DNA of 64,000 nucleotides, taken from Gerris lacustris (lineage: Eukaryota > Arthropoda > Insecta > Hemiptera > Gerridae). The notes below the pieces were generated by a model. It did no database searches, was not told the origin of the DNA, and saw only the letters and a list, made by a program, of their open reading frames with translations. This document shows positions 9,540 through 19,354 of this stretch, piece by piece. The position numbers and the translations under genes were made by a program. The stretch is from contig OX578277.1 of the NCBI GenBank assembly GCA_951217055.1, positions 63,086,388-63,150,387 on the forward strand, given 5' to 3'. How positions within the stretch are numbered: position 1 is the first letter of the stretch; each line of letters opens with the position of its first letter.

Positions 9540-10433
9540 CCCCAATCACTTAGCGCTGCTGTCAACACACCCGTTTAGACGCATTTTTCGTCCCATCACC
9601 ACATGACCGTTGGCGTAATCGCTCCCACTATTGCATCGACCAAGTGACCGATAACAACCACGCCCCTAGTGGTCTGTCTTAATCACGAGAAACTCAGGTG
9701 TCCTTTGTTTACGTCGGCTAGAGATCCTGGTATCTGTGTTATACCAGAAGGCGTGAAAGTGAGAAACGCCGGTGGTACCCTTATTAAGACAACGGGCGTG
9801 ACGGAAGGAAACTCCGGTGACATGTATTAACCGCTAGGAGTCTCCCGCTGTCACGCCGGCAGCCTGACAGTGGGAAACTCCGGTGACCTGATATACCGTC
9901 AACGCGAGACCCTATAGCCTTTGTTAACGCCGGAAGGCGTAAAAGCGAGAATCGCCGGTGATACCCGCATTAAGACGACGGGCGTGACCCTCGTTTACGC
10001 AGACGGCCATGACTCCGGAAAACCCCGGTGACCAGCGTTAACGCCGACGGGCATGAAGGCAGACAACTCCGGTTACCCGCGTCAACGCCATCGGGCGTGA
10101 CGTTGGTAAACTCCAGTTACCCGTGTTAACGCCGACGGGCGTGAAAGCGGTTCACCCCCGTGTGTTAAGAGTCACATGGCCGAGACCGACAACCGCCTCC
10201 ATACCCGCCGCCGTTAACACAGGCCATCGGAATGTCCCGGTGTCAATTCCGCTAGCGATAACACAGGACCTACTTAGCGATAACCCAGAAACGCAGGGAC
10301 ACCCAACGTCTCGCCTGCCAACGGTCACGTGTTCGGGGACGAAAACTTGGGCGTAAACGGGAGTGTTTTCATGCGCCATGCGGTTAGAGGCATAAACGGG
10401 TGTGTTTATGTATGTTTATCACAGCAATGCAAA
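9540..10433. repeat. Single-copy GC-rich spacer with degenerate ~55-bp repeats
   Basis: Blocks of the type AACGCCGACGGGCGTGAA, AAACTCCGGTGACC and CGCGTTAACGCC recur at roughly 50-60 bp spacing from about 9710 to 10160, with many small inverted repeats (AACGCC...GGCGT). No gene is supported. The spacer is asymmetric, so it marks the orientation of the element. Confidence 0.6.
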
Positions 10434-10694
10434 ACGCTATCGACGCATGGTCGGGTCACAAAAGGGAGCACAACTACATGGTGTTGGTGTAAACGCAGCC
10501 GTTTATGCATCCAAACTGGAGATATTACGCTATCGACGCATGGTCGGGTCACAAAAGGGAGCACCACTACATGGTGTTGGTGTAAACGCACCCGTTTATG
10601 CATCCAAACTGGAGATATTACGCTATCGACGCATGGTCGGGTCACAAAAGGGAGCACCACTACATGGTGTTGGTGTAAACGCACCCGTTTATGC
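10434..10694 (-). repeat. 93-bp tandem array, right-hand side (about 2.8 units)
   Basis: Reverse-complement units of the 9168 array, two complete and one cut at 10434. The right side has fewer units than the left, so the palindrome breaks within the array. Confidence 0.9.
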
Positions 10695-11032
10695 TTTCAA
10701 TGCTTACGGTCAGGGCACAAAAGGTAGTTCGACTACATGGAGTTGGTGTAAACGCACCCGTTTATGCTTCGAACCACGTGACGGTCTGGCGGGTCGTCAG
10801 GGGCACAAAAGGGAACATTTTTGCCTCGACCACGGGTTGTTGGTGTAAACGCACTTGATTATATCTCCGGCGATTGCATAAACGATTGGTCGTCAGGGTA
10901 AAAACTGGAGAGTTTGAGCTATCGACGCATAGTCGGGGCAAAAAAGGGAGCGTTTACACCGACAGTCTCGTGGTCGGGGCGAAAATTTGGGGCGTACGAA
11001 AATTTGGGGCGTACTTGATAACGTTTTGCGTT
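10695..11032 (-). repeat. Diverged outer monomers of the 93-bp array, right arm
   Basis: Mirror of 8830-9167. Confidence 0.6.
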
Positions 11033-11068
11033 ATTGCCCGGTGAAAATTTGAGAGGGGGGTTGACCTC

Positions 11069-11250
11069 GAAACTATTTTGGGGTCAAGTTGCTGTGTGTG
11101 TATTTGTCCGTTCCAGTCGGTTTCCTGGACCAGCTCAGGTTCCCAGCTCCAGTAGAGGTGATTGCGGACCGAAAACTCAAGCTGCTGTGTATATTTGTCC
11201 GTTCCAATCGGTTTCCTGGGCCAGCTCAGGTTCCCAGCTCCAGTAGAGGT
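11069..11250 (-). repeat. 91-bp tandem duplication, right arm
   Basis: Mirror of 8612-8793. Confidence 0.8.
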
Positions 11251-11304
11251 AATTGCAGATTTTTTAGGTAATAATAAAAAAAAGACTCTTTTATTATTTT
11301 TATT

Positions 11305-11310
11305 TTTATT
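11305..11310 (-). terminator. Putative polyadenylation signal, right-arm genes
   Basis: Mirror of 8552-8557. Confidence 0.45.
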
Positions 11311-11325
11311 TTATACGTGTATATT

Positions 11326-11613
11326 TTATACACAGAATACAACTCTTTCTTTACATTTACACACAGTGGTTTTAATTTTATCCAATCTAATTTTTAACTT
11401 ATAATTTAAGTCTATATTAGTATCTTGTATTTCTTTTTCGAACCAGTAATTAGATATATATAATTTATCCAGGTTTTCAAACTGCAAAATAAAGCGGTCT
11501 CTCTTTCGGAAATGTATTTGTTTGATCCCACTAACAACTAGTTGTGTTGCTTCTTGCAGTTCTTCCAGCCGATGGCAATGTTTTACTTTAATGTTACCTT
11601 TAATTTCTTGCAT
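11326..11613 (-). CDS. ORF3 copy in right arm
   Basis: Mirror of 8249-8536 with identical translation and the same 14-nt overlap with the end of ORF2. Function unknown. Confidence 0.55.
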   Translation of the reverse strand: MQEIKGNIKVKHCHRLEELQEATQLVVSGIKQIHFRKRDRFILQFENLDKLYISNYWFEKEIQDTNIDLNYKLKIRLDKIKTTVCKCKERVVFCV

Positions 11614-13417
11614 AGTAATGTTGTTCTACGTCTTCCTGGTTATAAGACAATTCGATGTCTGTAGTTTTCCACACATCCGTGTGATATTTAAGTTCCTCTA
11701 CCTTAGGGAATGAGTGGTCATTAAATGTAGTAACCCCGTTTGTTTTAAATGTTAAAAAAGGTTCTTCGTTTGCTAAACTTATTATATCCAACCCGTTAAA
11801 TGGAGTATAAATGTAGCCTTCTTTTGTAAGTTTTTCTCGATTACTGTAAACATTTATAAATGTATTTTTATAGTATCCTTTTAAGAAGTAAACGCTTTTA
11901 TCTCCATCTTTTTCTGCTAGCACTCCAACGTATGTAAAAGATCGTTTATTGTTGACAGTAAATGCAGAAATATTATACACTCCTGTTGTGTCCAAATTCT
12001 TCCATAACTTTCTAAAGTAATTAGTTAACCGGTCCTTTGTTTCTTTAATCATCTTCTCCTTCTCCTGCAGCTCTTTGTATTTTTCCTTTATAGAAGTTGT
12101 ATTTTCCAAGAACTCCAACTTTCTTCTTTTTAAATCCACTTCCTCCAGCTCTAATTTACGTTTCTTCGCACATGCTAGGTAGGCGGTAGACAAGGGTTCA
12201 ATCTCTTTAACTGTGCAAGGTAACGATTTGTTGGTTATTTTAGTTCGTTTTCGTAATACCTGGGGTATTATATTTTTCGTGGGAACCAATCCACAGTTTT
12301 CAAGACTTACGTCTTTGGGTAGTGTAGAAAACAGGGTCGCTGATTTCGAGAAGAAGGTCTCACCACCGTCCTTAATGTAGCACTTATGCATTACTTTTAC
12401 AATACCATTATCGGTTGCATCTTCTACAATCTCTATATAATTAACCGGTAAAAAGTTAAAACTGAACGCAGATAAGGTGTAATTAATTAACTTCTGTCGA
12501 TGGTCGGTGTTGTTCGGTAATGTAACTTGTACACCTGTCAACTTTCTCGTATTCCTGTTTCCCCAGTACACGTACTGTAAAAGATTATTAAATACAAGGC
12601 AACAGCTGTTTTGGAGTTTATCGGTTAATTTTGCCCACATTTTAGGGATGGAGGTGGAGTAAAATGGAGCATCTTGCAAATATAACTTGTTTTCCGCTAA
12701 AAGACTTACACAATCACTTAGAGGTTGGTTATTGTAGTAGTTGTTGTATAGTGTTGCCTCCAGTCTCGTAATACCATGCTCCTTAGCCAGAGGAGTCAAA
12801 AAAGTCTGTTTTAACCTCGTGTCGGGGCAGTTTACAAAGTCTACAATATGGTTGCCTAATTGTTTATTGACTCCTGGACTCGTAACCTGGCATACAAATT
12901 TGTTGTAGATCTTGACTCTTGCGCCATTTGGTGTTATCCATGTTAAACAGTCGATACCTACAGTGTTATCGTTTTTAACTATTGTACTTTTAAATTCGTC
13001 GTACTCTTCGCCTTGGTAACGAAAGTTACAATTGCTGGTTAAATACTCGCACATTTCTCTCTTGTTAAAAACTCCAACAAAATCTTGGGTTATATCTAAG
13101 TCCATTAGATAGAAGTCATGCTCTTGTAGATCCATTAATATAGCGGGCAATTCTTGTAATAACTTCTTCAACTTGACATCCGCCAACTCCACTTTATACG
13201 GGATGGCCACGGGAATTTTATACTTCTTATACATATTTTCCATTCCGTCTCTTCCAATAATGTTTCGGATTCTCTCTGCCATCTTAGTCTCGCTTTGTAA
13301 GAGAAAAGGTAGTTTGGCTTTTACCCCATGTCTGGCGGAGACAAATGCAGAGAATTTCCCCCCGGAGATAACTATTAAAGGAACCACAAATATCTTTTTT
13401 AACAATTCTCTTGACAT
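11600..13417 (-). CDS. ORF2 copy in right arm (Rep_trans-like)
   Basis: Mirror of 6445-8262 with an identical protein sequence across all ~605 residues, including the D-x-D, IYNK and TRLE motifs, the NLS-like stretch and the coiled coil. Two intact identical copies facing each other across the spacer mean an intact gene persists in either half, and complete identity points to recent duplication or arm-to-arm conversion. Confidence 0.7.
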   Translation of the reverse strand: MSRELLKKIFVVPLIVISGGKFSAFVSARHGVKAKLPFLLQSETKMAERIRNIIGRDGMENMYKKYKIPVAIPYKVELADVKLKKLLQELPAILMDLQEHDFYLMDLDITQDFVGVFNKREMCEYLTSNCNFRYQGEEYDEFKSTIVKNDNTVGIDCLTWITPNGARVKIYNKFVCQVTSPGVNKQLGNHIVDFVNCPDTRLKQTFLTPLAKEHGITRLEATLYNNYYNNQPLSDCVSLLAENKLYLQDAPFYSTSIPKMWAKLTDKLQNSCCLVFNNLLQYVYWGNRNTRKLTGVQVTLPNNTDHRQKLINYTLSAFSFNFLPVNYIEIVEDATDNGIVKVMHKCYIKDGGETFFSKSATLFSTLPKDVSLENCGLVPTKNIIPQVLRKRTKITNKSLPCTVKEIEPLSTAYLACAKKRKLELEEVDLKRRKLEFLENTTSIKEKYKELQEKEKMIKETKDRLTNYFRKLWKNLDTTGVYNISAFTVNNKRSFTYVGVLAEKDGDKSVYFLKGYYKNTFINVYSNREKLTKEGYIYTPFNGLDIISLANEEPFLTFKTNGVTTFNDHSFPKVEELKYHTDVWKTTDIELSYNQEDVEQHYYARN

Positions 13418-13676
13418 CTCCTTCGCAGTCTGCAATAGTGGTAATTTTTACTAACATTATATTGTCGCAAAACTGGTCTGTTAGCGGTGTAAGCGGCTTT
13501 AAGTCAACTCTGGAGAGCAACACTTCTCCTTGTACATAATTTATGTCACCTATATCGGTAATTAGATTGTTATTGTCCAAGTTCTCCAAGAGCAACCACA
13601 GTCCAAATCGTTCGTTTGTCGGCTTGATCCTGCTACCCACGAGCTCGGAAACATTGTACTTTTGGCAGGAGGACAT
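13284..13676 (-). CDS. ORF1 copy in right arm
   Basis: Exact mirror of the ORF at 6186-6578, on the minus strand, with identical translation and the same +1 overlap with its downstream neighbour. Function unknown. The two copies are convergently oriented toward the palindrome centre. Confidence 0.55.
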   Translation of the reverse strand: MSSCQKYNVSELVGSRIKPTNERFGLWLLLENLDNNNLITDIGDINYVQGEVLLSRVDLKPLTPLTDQFCDNIMLVKITTIADCEGDVKRIVKKDICGSFNSYLRGEILCICLRQTWGKSQTTFSLTKRD

Positions 13677-13811
13677 GTTGATGGTTTCGACTACACGCAC
13701 AAACTAAGAGTCAACCAGCCAGCTCCCCCCTTATTTACCTGCTCCTAGACTTTATTTTACTGCTGACCTTGACATTTGATCATGCTCTCTCCGCGATCGG
13801 AAACTCCAAAC

Positions 13812-14000
13812 AAACCAAAGAAATATGATAGTCTGCACTCCTGTGTGTAGTTTTCCGCACATCTGCGTAATATTTATGTTATGTAGCAAAACCATTGGTT
13901 TTATATGTTGCGAGACTTTCGTCTTTGGGCAATGTAGTAAATAAGGTTGCAGATGTCGAAAAGAAGGTCTCGCCCCCTTAATGTAGCGCTTTTGCATTAC
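13812..14000 (-). pseudogene. ORF2 fragment with internal deletion, right arm
   Basis: Mirror of 5862-6050. Confidence 0.6.
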
Positions 14001-14196
14001 TCTTGCCGTACCTTTATGGATTACATGCGGTCATTTATAGGGTCAAATTTAGGTTAAGGCAGACATGGCCCACAAGCGTTTGAGGGAGCTCCTACCTTAT
14101 ATAAAATGAGCTCTGAGGATGACCTTGAGGTATTTGGTACAGTGTCACGCTGGGATTATTCAGACATTGCCCATTAGCGTTTGAGGGAGAACCGTC

Positions 14197-15841
14197 CTTT
14201 TATACTACAGCCTCCAGTCGCATAATTCCATGCTCCTTAGACAGAGAAAACAAGAAAAACCTGTTTAAACTTCGAATCTGGGCAGTTTACAAAGTCTACA
14301 GCATGATTGTTTATCTGATCTGTTTATTGAGTCCGGGTCTCGTAAACCATGCATATAAACTGGTTGTAAATCTTAACTCTGCACCATTAGTCATCCATGT
14401 TAAACAGTCGATACTTACAGTGTTATCGTTGTAAATAGTAGTATTTTTTTTAGATTCACTTTACTCTCCGCCAGTCTCGAGACTTACTTGTTTCGGTAGT
14501 GTAGAAATCAAAGTTGCAGATTTCGAGAAGAAGGTCTCACCCTCATTATTGTAGTACTTCTACGTTTCTTTTACGTTACCTATATGGGTTAACTCTCGTA
14601 CTCTCCCTGTTGAACACACTTGCTGGTTAACTACTCGCACATTTCTCTCTTGCTAAAATTATACTCCAACCAAATTTTGGGTTAGATCTAAGTCTATAGG
14701 GTAGAATTTGCGCACTTGTATATACATTATTATGTTAGACAATTCCTTGCAATAAAGTCACACTCAAAATCCGTCAATTCCACTTAGTATGACATCCTAG
14801 TCTTGCTCTGCAAGAGATAAGATAGGTCAGCTTTTACAATATATCTGGCGGAGTTTGGTATTTTATTTATCCATGCTATGCTTGGTGTATGTGCGTAATA
14901 TGTGGTAGGTCAGAGTCCTGGCATAGCGGGCTTATTTAGGATGGTTGCAGTTACGTCTAGGAGGAGGGAGTGTAGTCGTTGCTGGTAGTCTCGTCCTGGC
15001 AACCTATGTAGGATGGAAATATATTCTTCTCCTTTGTCTATCTGACTCGTATAAGCTATTCTCTATGTTGTTAAACTTCTCGGGATTCACACCACCTCCT
15101 GCCTGTAGCTTCTAATAGAAACCTTGTTATTACGTTGGCTTTGTCTATCACACTCAAACAAGCCTTGCTATTCTCTGTTTTGATCAACTTCTCTGGACTC
15201 CCGCCACACCAGCTCTTGTAGCTTTTAGGCAGTGCCACTAGTTTTCGTCCTGGCAACCTATGTAAAATGGAAAAAGTCTCCTTCTCTTTTGTCTATCTGA
15301 CTCATAAAAGCCATGTTATTCTCTATTTTAGTAAACTTCTTTAAACTACGACCAAACCACCTCTTGCAGTTTTTAGGGGAAAAAATCTTGTTATTGGTTT
15401 ATGCTTAAAATGTATTCTTTACTACCATTTTGTAGAATTGTTCTAAGGTACATATGTACCGGGTTATGTCCGAGTCCATTAGATAGATTTCGTACACTTC
15501 GATAAACGTATTGTAAAAGAGTGTTAAACATAACACAGCAGCTATTTAGTAGAGAGCTTGTTATCTAAAGGTAGCATTTGTTTATTTCATTTTAGGGAGG
15601 GACTCAGAGTAGAATGGTGCAATGTATATTATACAGAATGGCTGTCGGATTCATGAATTTTTATTGCGTATAACTGTTGCAGATATCTCCTTTTTAACAA
15701 TAATAGTAAATAATTAAATAATTTACCATTGGTTATCTGTTGTTCTTCATTTGTACAATTTATGTTACCGATATCTGTTATTCGGTTGTTGTTTTCCACA
15801 TATGCCGTCAGCAGCCAATAGCCAAACCTCTTAATTTTATT
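14197..15841 (-). pseudogene. Scrambled decayed copies of ORF1/ORF2, right arm
   Basis: Mirror of 4021-5665, identical in its accidental ORFs (for example the 61-aa frame at 15071-15256). Confidence 0.65.
14977..15364 (-). repeat. Three ~120-bp diverged tandem repeats, right arm
   Basis: Mirror of 4498-4885. Confidence 0.6.
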
Positions 15842-15871
15842 TATTAACTTGTATCTATTGATATTTAATTA

Positions 15872-15977
15872 CAAAACATTACATCTTGCTTTCCATAGAA
15901 AAATTCAAAATCTATATTGTTTAACAGCTCTTTTTTCGAACCAATAAATCGATTCATATAACGCCTCTAATTTTTCA
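15872..15977 (-). pseudogene. Decayed fragment of ORF3, right arm
   Basis: Mirror of 3885-3990. Confidence 0.45.
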
Positions 15978-15991
15978 ATTTGTAAGATATT

Positions 15992-17172
15992 TTTTGTCTT
16001 TTTATATAAGGGACTAATACACATGCGTTGGATACCACTAACATAACACTAAATAATAAATCATCTTTGTGATCTGTAATAGACATAGAAGAATATGACC
16101 ATATTGGTGTGTTGTCTTTTTAAGGGGACTATTACTAATTAAGTTATTAAAGAGGCATTCGTGCTATAAGGTTGGTGACATCGAGAATGTGTTTGAGTTA
16201 ACTATAACTTGACTTACAATAATAAGAATCATTTTCTTATTTATAAGTTAACTATCTGTATAAGTGCAAACATCGGGGGGAAAACTTTATTGTTTGCCCA
16301 TAATTATAAGATAATATTTTATATTATATTATTTGTATAAGAGACTAATACACATGCGTTGGATACAATAAACGTGAAACCACTACTATGGACTATAAGA
16401 CTATATGATTCTTTATAAGGTGCTATTCCTAATTTTAAGTTATTAGATAAGTGGCAGCGATAAGATTCTCGTCATTAAGAATGTTGTTTAACTAAAAGTT
16501 TATTGACTAATAAAAAGAATCTTTGTCCTTTATTTCCTTCTCTACAAGTTTAAACATCGAGAGGATGACTTTTTTTGTTTTCCTTTATTTATAAGTTAAA
16601 ACACAATAAGCGGTTTTGACATCTATATCTTTATACATATATTGTATGTGTCATATTGCTTTTAGTTAATACCTTTAATTATACCTCTTATTATTTATTT
16701 ATAAGAAATAAAAATGAGCTAAGATTCTCGACATTAGGAATGTTGTTTAACTAATGGTTAATTGACTAATATCTAAGAATACGTCTATTTTTTATCCTCC
16801 TATATAAGTTTAAATATTGTATGCGTCATTTGTCTTTATTTAATACCTTTACTTATACCTCTCATTATTTATTTATAAGTTAACTAAAATCAAATGGGAG
16901 GAAATATGTGAGAGCATTTATCTACAAACAGCACCGTTTACACTTGCATAAGCAAGGTTACAGGATGCGCGATGTTGGCAGAGCTAGGAGTCAGTCATAT
17001 AAGACTATATCTTTAAGTATGTATTTTTCTTTATATGGGGCTATTCCTAATTTTAGATTATTAGATAAGAGGTATCGGTAAGGTTCTAGACAACAAGAAT
17101 GCTACTATAAATTTAATATTTTTGATATTATTACGTAAGGAGGGGGCGCTAGTGGAATTAGGAGGTCCCGAC
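15992..17172 (-). repeat. Degenerate subterminal tandem repeats, right arm
   Basis: Mirror of 2690-3870. Confidence 0.55.
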
Positions 17173-17401
17173 ATCGATATTGTTAGAGTTAACTACATGC
17201 TTATTGATTTAATATAATATATATATATATTTCTCTATTATTTATTGTATCTATCTGTTTTATTCGTTATAACAGTAAACAATTACTGTAGGACATTGTA
17301 TGTAGACAAAAAATAAACTAATTTAATAATAACAGGTATCGTTCCTTTCATTGTCATAGTCTAGACTAGCACAACCGAGGAATACTAATGCAACTAATAT
17401 A

Positions 17402-17647
17402 CATTTTTTATTTTTCCTTTTTCGGGACCGTGAGCGACGTCAAGAGCGAAAATCATAAGGTCCAGTGACCATCAAGTGTCCTTACACGGTCAATGTCCTT
17501 AAATGGACAGGGTCGGTCGCGGGACCATTTCAGTGACCTTGAAGTGTCCTTGTACGGGTTGGGGGCGGTCGGGGGCCGTTTCCGGTAACCTTGACATGTC
17601 ATTGTAGGGGTCAGGGGGCGGGGGCGGCAGTTGCTCCTGGGCTCCTA
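17402..17647 (-). repeat. GC-rich terminal repeats, right end of palindrome
   Basis: Mirror of 2215-2460. Confidence 0.55.
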
Positions 17648-17674
17648 CTTTTGAGTCATCTTTTTTTCTCTACT

Positions 17675-17680
17675 GACGTG
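17675..17680 (+). repeat. 6-bp target-site duplication, right copy (GACGTG)
   Basis: Partner of 2182-2187, directly abutting the palindrome end ...TCTCTACT. Confidence 0.85.
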
Positions 17681-17719
17681 CCCGCAATTCGGGCCCATAG
17701 CTACGCCACTGATCACAAT

Positions 17720-18510
17720 ATCCTTCTTGCATTTTTTGTTGTAAAAAACCTTTTTCAAAATCTCTGAGTGGGCCCCCCAGGACCGTGGGCCCCCCCGCAC
17801 TGCGGGGGCTGGCGGTAGCTATATCCGGCCCTGAGACTATTGTTTAGAACCAAGGGGGTGCTAAAGTAAAACAGAGCCCTTGTAATTAATACAAAAGAAT
17901 GGATTTCGAGTTTATGGCTCTAAATAAGAACTCTTTATTTTAATTTTTTTTATTAGATCCATTATTTTAGCTGTTAGACTTGAGTTGAATACTCATATTT
18001 TGAAACTTTAATTCTTGGAGAAAAAATGCTCTTAAAAAGTTCTTATATTAAGCCATAGACTCTAACTTTAGCCTTAAAAATATGTCTTCTATTAACTTTT
18101 TCATATTTTAAGTACTGCTGCAGAGCATTTTAGCGCTCAAAGGGCTTAGCATTTTTTCTGTAAGCGCATTTTAAGTAAACATAGAACCCAGCAAACCGCG
18201 TCTTTCTTCCTGCAGTAGATTTCGGAGATATTGAGTGGATCGTGTTGGGTGGCCCCTGAATAGGCATATTTTACAAGTTAAAAATTTATAATTGATTTAA
18301 AAACTTACTAAAGATAGTTACATTTTGATGAAACATATGCATGATAATACAAAGCATTAACAGTTTTTTAATAAAATTATTCTTTATTTTTTATTCATTT
18401 ATTTTTATTTTATTATTTATTTTTTTATAACTGGCCGAGCGGAAGTGAGGCCCCCCTCACCCCGAGGCCCGTGTGCGGCCGACCCCATGCACACGGCTAG
18501 TTCCGGCACT
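17720..18510. other. Intergenic, AT-rich, one GGGCCC-rich repeat end
   Basis: Around 17760-17835 a C/G-rich block ends GGTAGCTATATCCGGCCCTG, resembling a hAT-type right end, but no matching left end was found. 18430-18510 is a GC-rich stretch directly abutting the Penelope copy. No ORF is supported. Confidence 0.35.
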
Positions 18511-18689
18511 GGAGTTGGGATTATTGCGGTGGAATTTCACCCTCATTGTACCTGGGTTGATAACTTCCTAGCAAATTTTACATGTTTAACTAAAAGAAAA
18601 AATATAACACAAATAATACATTTCAATAAATATAATAACATTGTTGATTTAAAATGCTAGGAGGCTTCTGAATTAAGGACATGAAGTTG

Positions 18690-19340
18690 TTATACGTGTG
18701 GATTTGATATTGGTTTGACTAGGGGTGATGTATTAAGGTTTATTTTATCGTTGAAGCATTCTATATTATTATTTTGGAGGGCTCTGTTAATTTCTAGTTG
18801 TTCTAATAAATCTAATTGTTTTCCTTTGTTGCATGTGTGTATGAGTTTTACGCTATTATTAGTAAATGAGTGGTTATTATCTATGAGGTGTTCCGCGAAG
18901 CTAGATTTATTATCTTTAGTGTTCCAAGAGTGCATGTGTTCTTTTATTCTTGTTTTTAGCTGTCTTCCTGTTTGGCCTAGGTATACTCCTTGGCATGTAT
19001 CACATGTGAGTTTGTATACTCCACTTTTTTCTAGTATATCAGATTTGTCTTCAGGTGTACCTATGATCTTCTTAAGATTAGTGTATGATTTGTAAGTTGT
19101 TTTTATGTTTAGTTTATTCAACTGATTTCCTATTGTTTCCGAGATTGTTCCTAAATATGGCAGGCTTATCCATTTCTTATTATCATTAATTTGTGGTTCT
19201 AGTTGTATGCTTAGATTAATAGCCTTTCTTTCTAATTTTTTATTCAGTATGTTATTTATTATATTAGTGTTATATCCATTATTTTTGGCTATTGCCTTTA
19301 TTGTTTTAATTTCGTTTTCGAAGTCTTTATTATTCATCAC
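18690..19340 (-). pseudogene. Inverted partial Penelope ORF (endonuclease part)
   Basis: 216-residue open frame, nearly identical to residues 149-364 of the forward ORF, starting at MNNKDF and ending ISNPHV. It contains the GIY-YIG domain (GVYKLTC...VYLGQTGR) but no reverse-transcriptase core, so it is a partial copy and not a functional gene. It differs from the forward copy at a few residues, for example N versus D in the NIIN segment and T versus I near LNTSPL. Confidence 0.8.
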
Positions 19341-19354
19341 TAAAACAAAATTAC

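Larger units (their letters stand above)
2188..17674. mobile_element. 15.5-kb giant palindromic mobile element
   Basis: Two arms of 7,241 bp form an inverted repeat with coordinate sum 19862 around a 1,005-bp spacer (9429-10433). All ORFs in one arm, including short accidental ones, recur with identical translations in the other, so the arms are essentially identical. The element begins AGTAGAGAAAAAAAGATGAC, ends with its reverse complement, and has a 6-bp flanking duplication. A 6-bp duplication with 5'-AG ends is reported for Polinton/Maverick elements, but no PolB, integrase, protease, ATPase or capsid ORF is seen. Each arm encodes a putative replication-initiator-like protein and two small ORFs. 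It may be a new class, or a non-autonomous palindromic derivative that borrows an integrase. Confidence 0.85.
10434..17674 (-). repeat. Right arm of giant inverted repeat (7,241 bp)
   Basis: Reverse complement of 2188-9428. Identical ORF translations on the opposite strand show negligible divergence, implying recent formation or ongoing gene conversion between arms. Confidence 0.9.
1972..17711. mobile_element. hAT-type MITE, split by the palindrome insertion
   Basis: The left piece 1972-2187 starts CAGTGGCGTA and the right piece 17675-17711 ends TACGCCACTG, forming terminal inverted repeats. The 8-bp direct repeat ATCACAAT flanks both ends exactly (1964-1971 and 17712-17719), the hAT-superfamily signature. 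Removing the palindrome and one GACGTG copy leaves a ~247-bp element with GGGCCC-rich ends. Two relatives with the same CAGTGGCG start and their own 8-bp duplications lie at 30186-30359 and 34048-34127. It is non-coding and non-autonomous. Confidence 0.85.

Noticed and set aside
9014..9606. Overlapping 136-164-aa ORFs on both strands in the left 93-bp array
   Set aside because: The unit length is a multiple of three, so frames stay open on both strands by repetition. There is no start context, domain or non-repetitive sequence.
10329..10848. Long ORFs on both strands at the right side of the array
   Set aside because: Mirror of the same repeat-driven frames, joined to unrelated spacer sequence.
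2188..17674. The palindrome as a pure assembly or library fold-back artefact
   Set aside because: It ends exactly at a 6-bp direct repeat inside an independently delimited hAT MITE, and it has a unique spacer. An artefact would not produce both. Long reads remain the decisive test.
2188..17674. Assignment to Polinton/Maverick
   Set aside because: Only the 6-bp duplication and AG...CT termini agree. No PolB, integrase, protease, ATPase or capsid frame is present, so a firm family name is not justified.
1467..17834. A larger hAT element from CAGGGCCG at 1467 to CGGCCCTG at 17834
   Set aside because: The 8-bp flanks do not match (TTATATAT versus AGACTATT) and the inner terminal sequences diverge after a few bases.
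18715..19095. 126-aa plus-strand ORF opposite the inverted Penelope copy (and its mate at 20044-20424)
   Set aside because: Antisense shadow of the endonuclease coding sequence.
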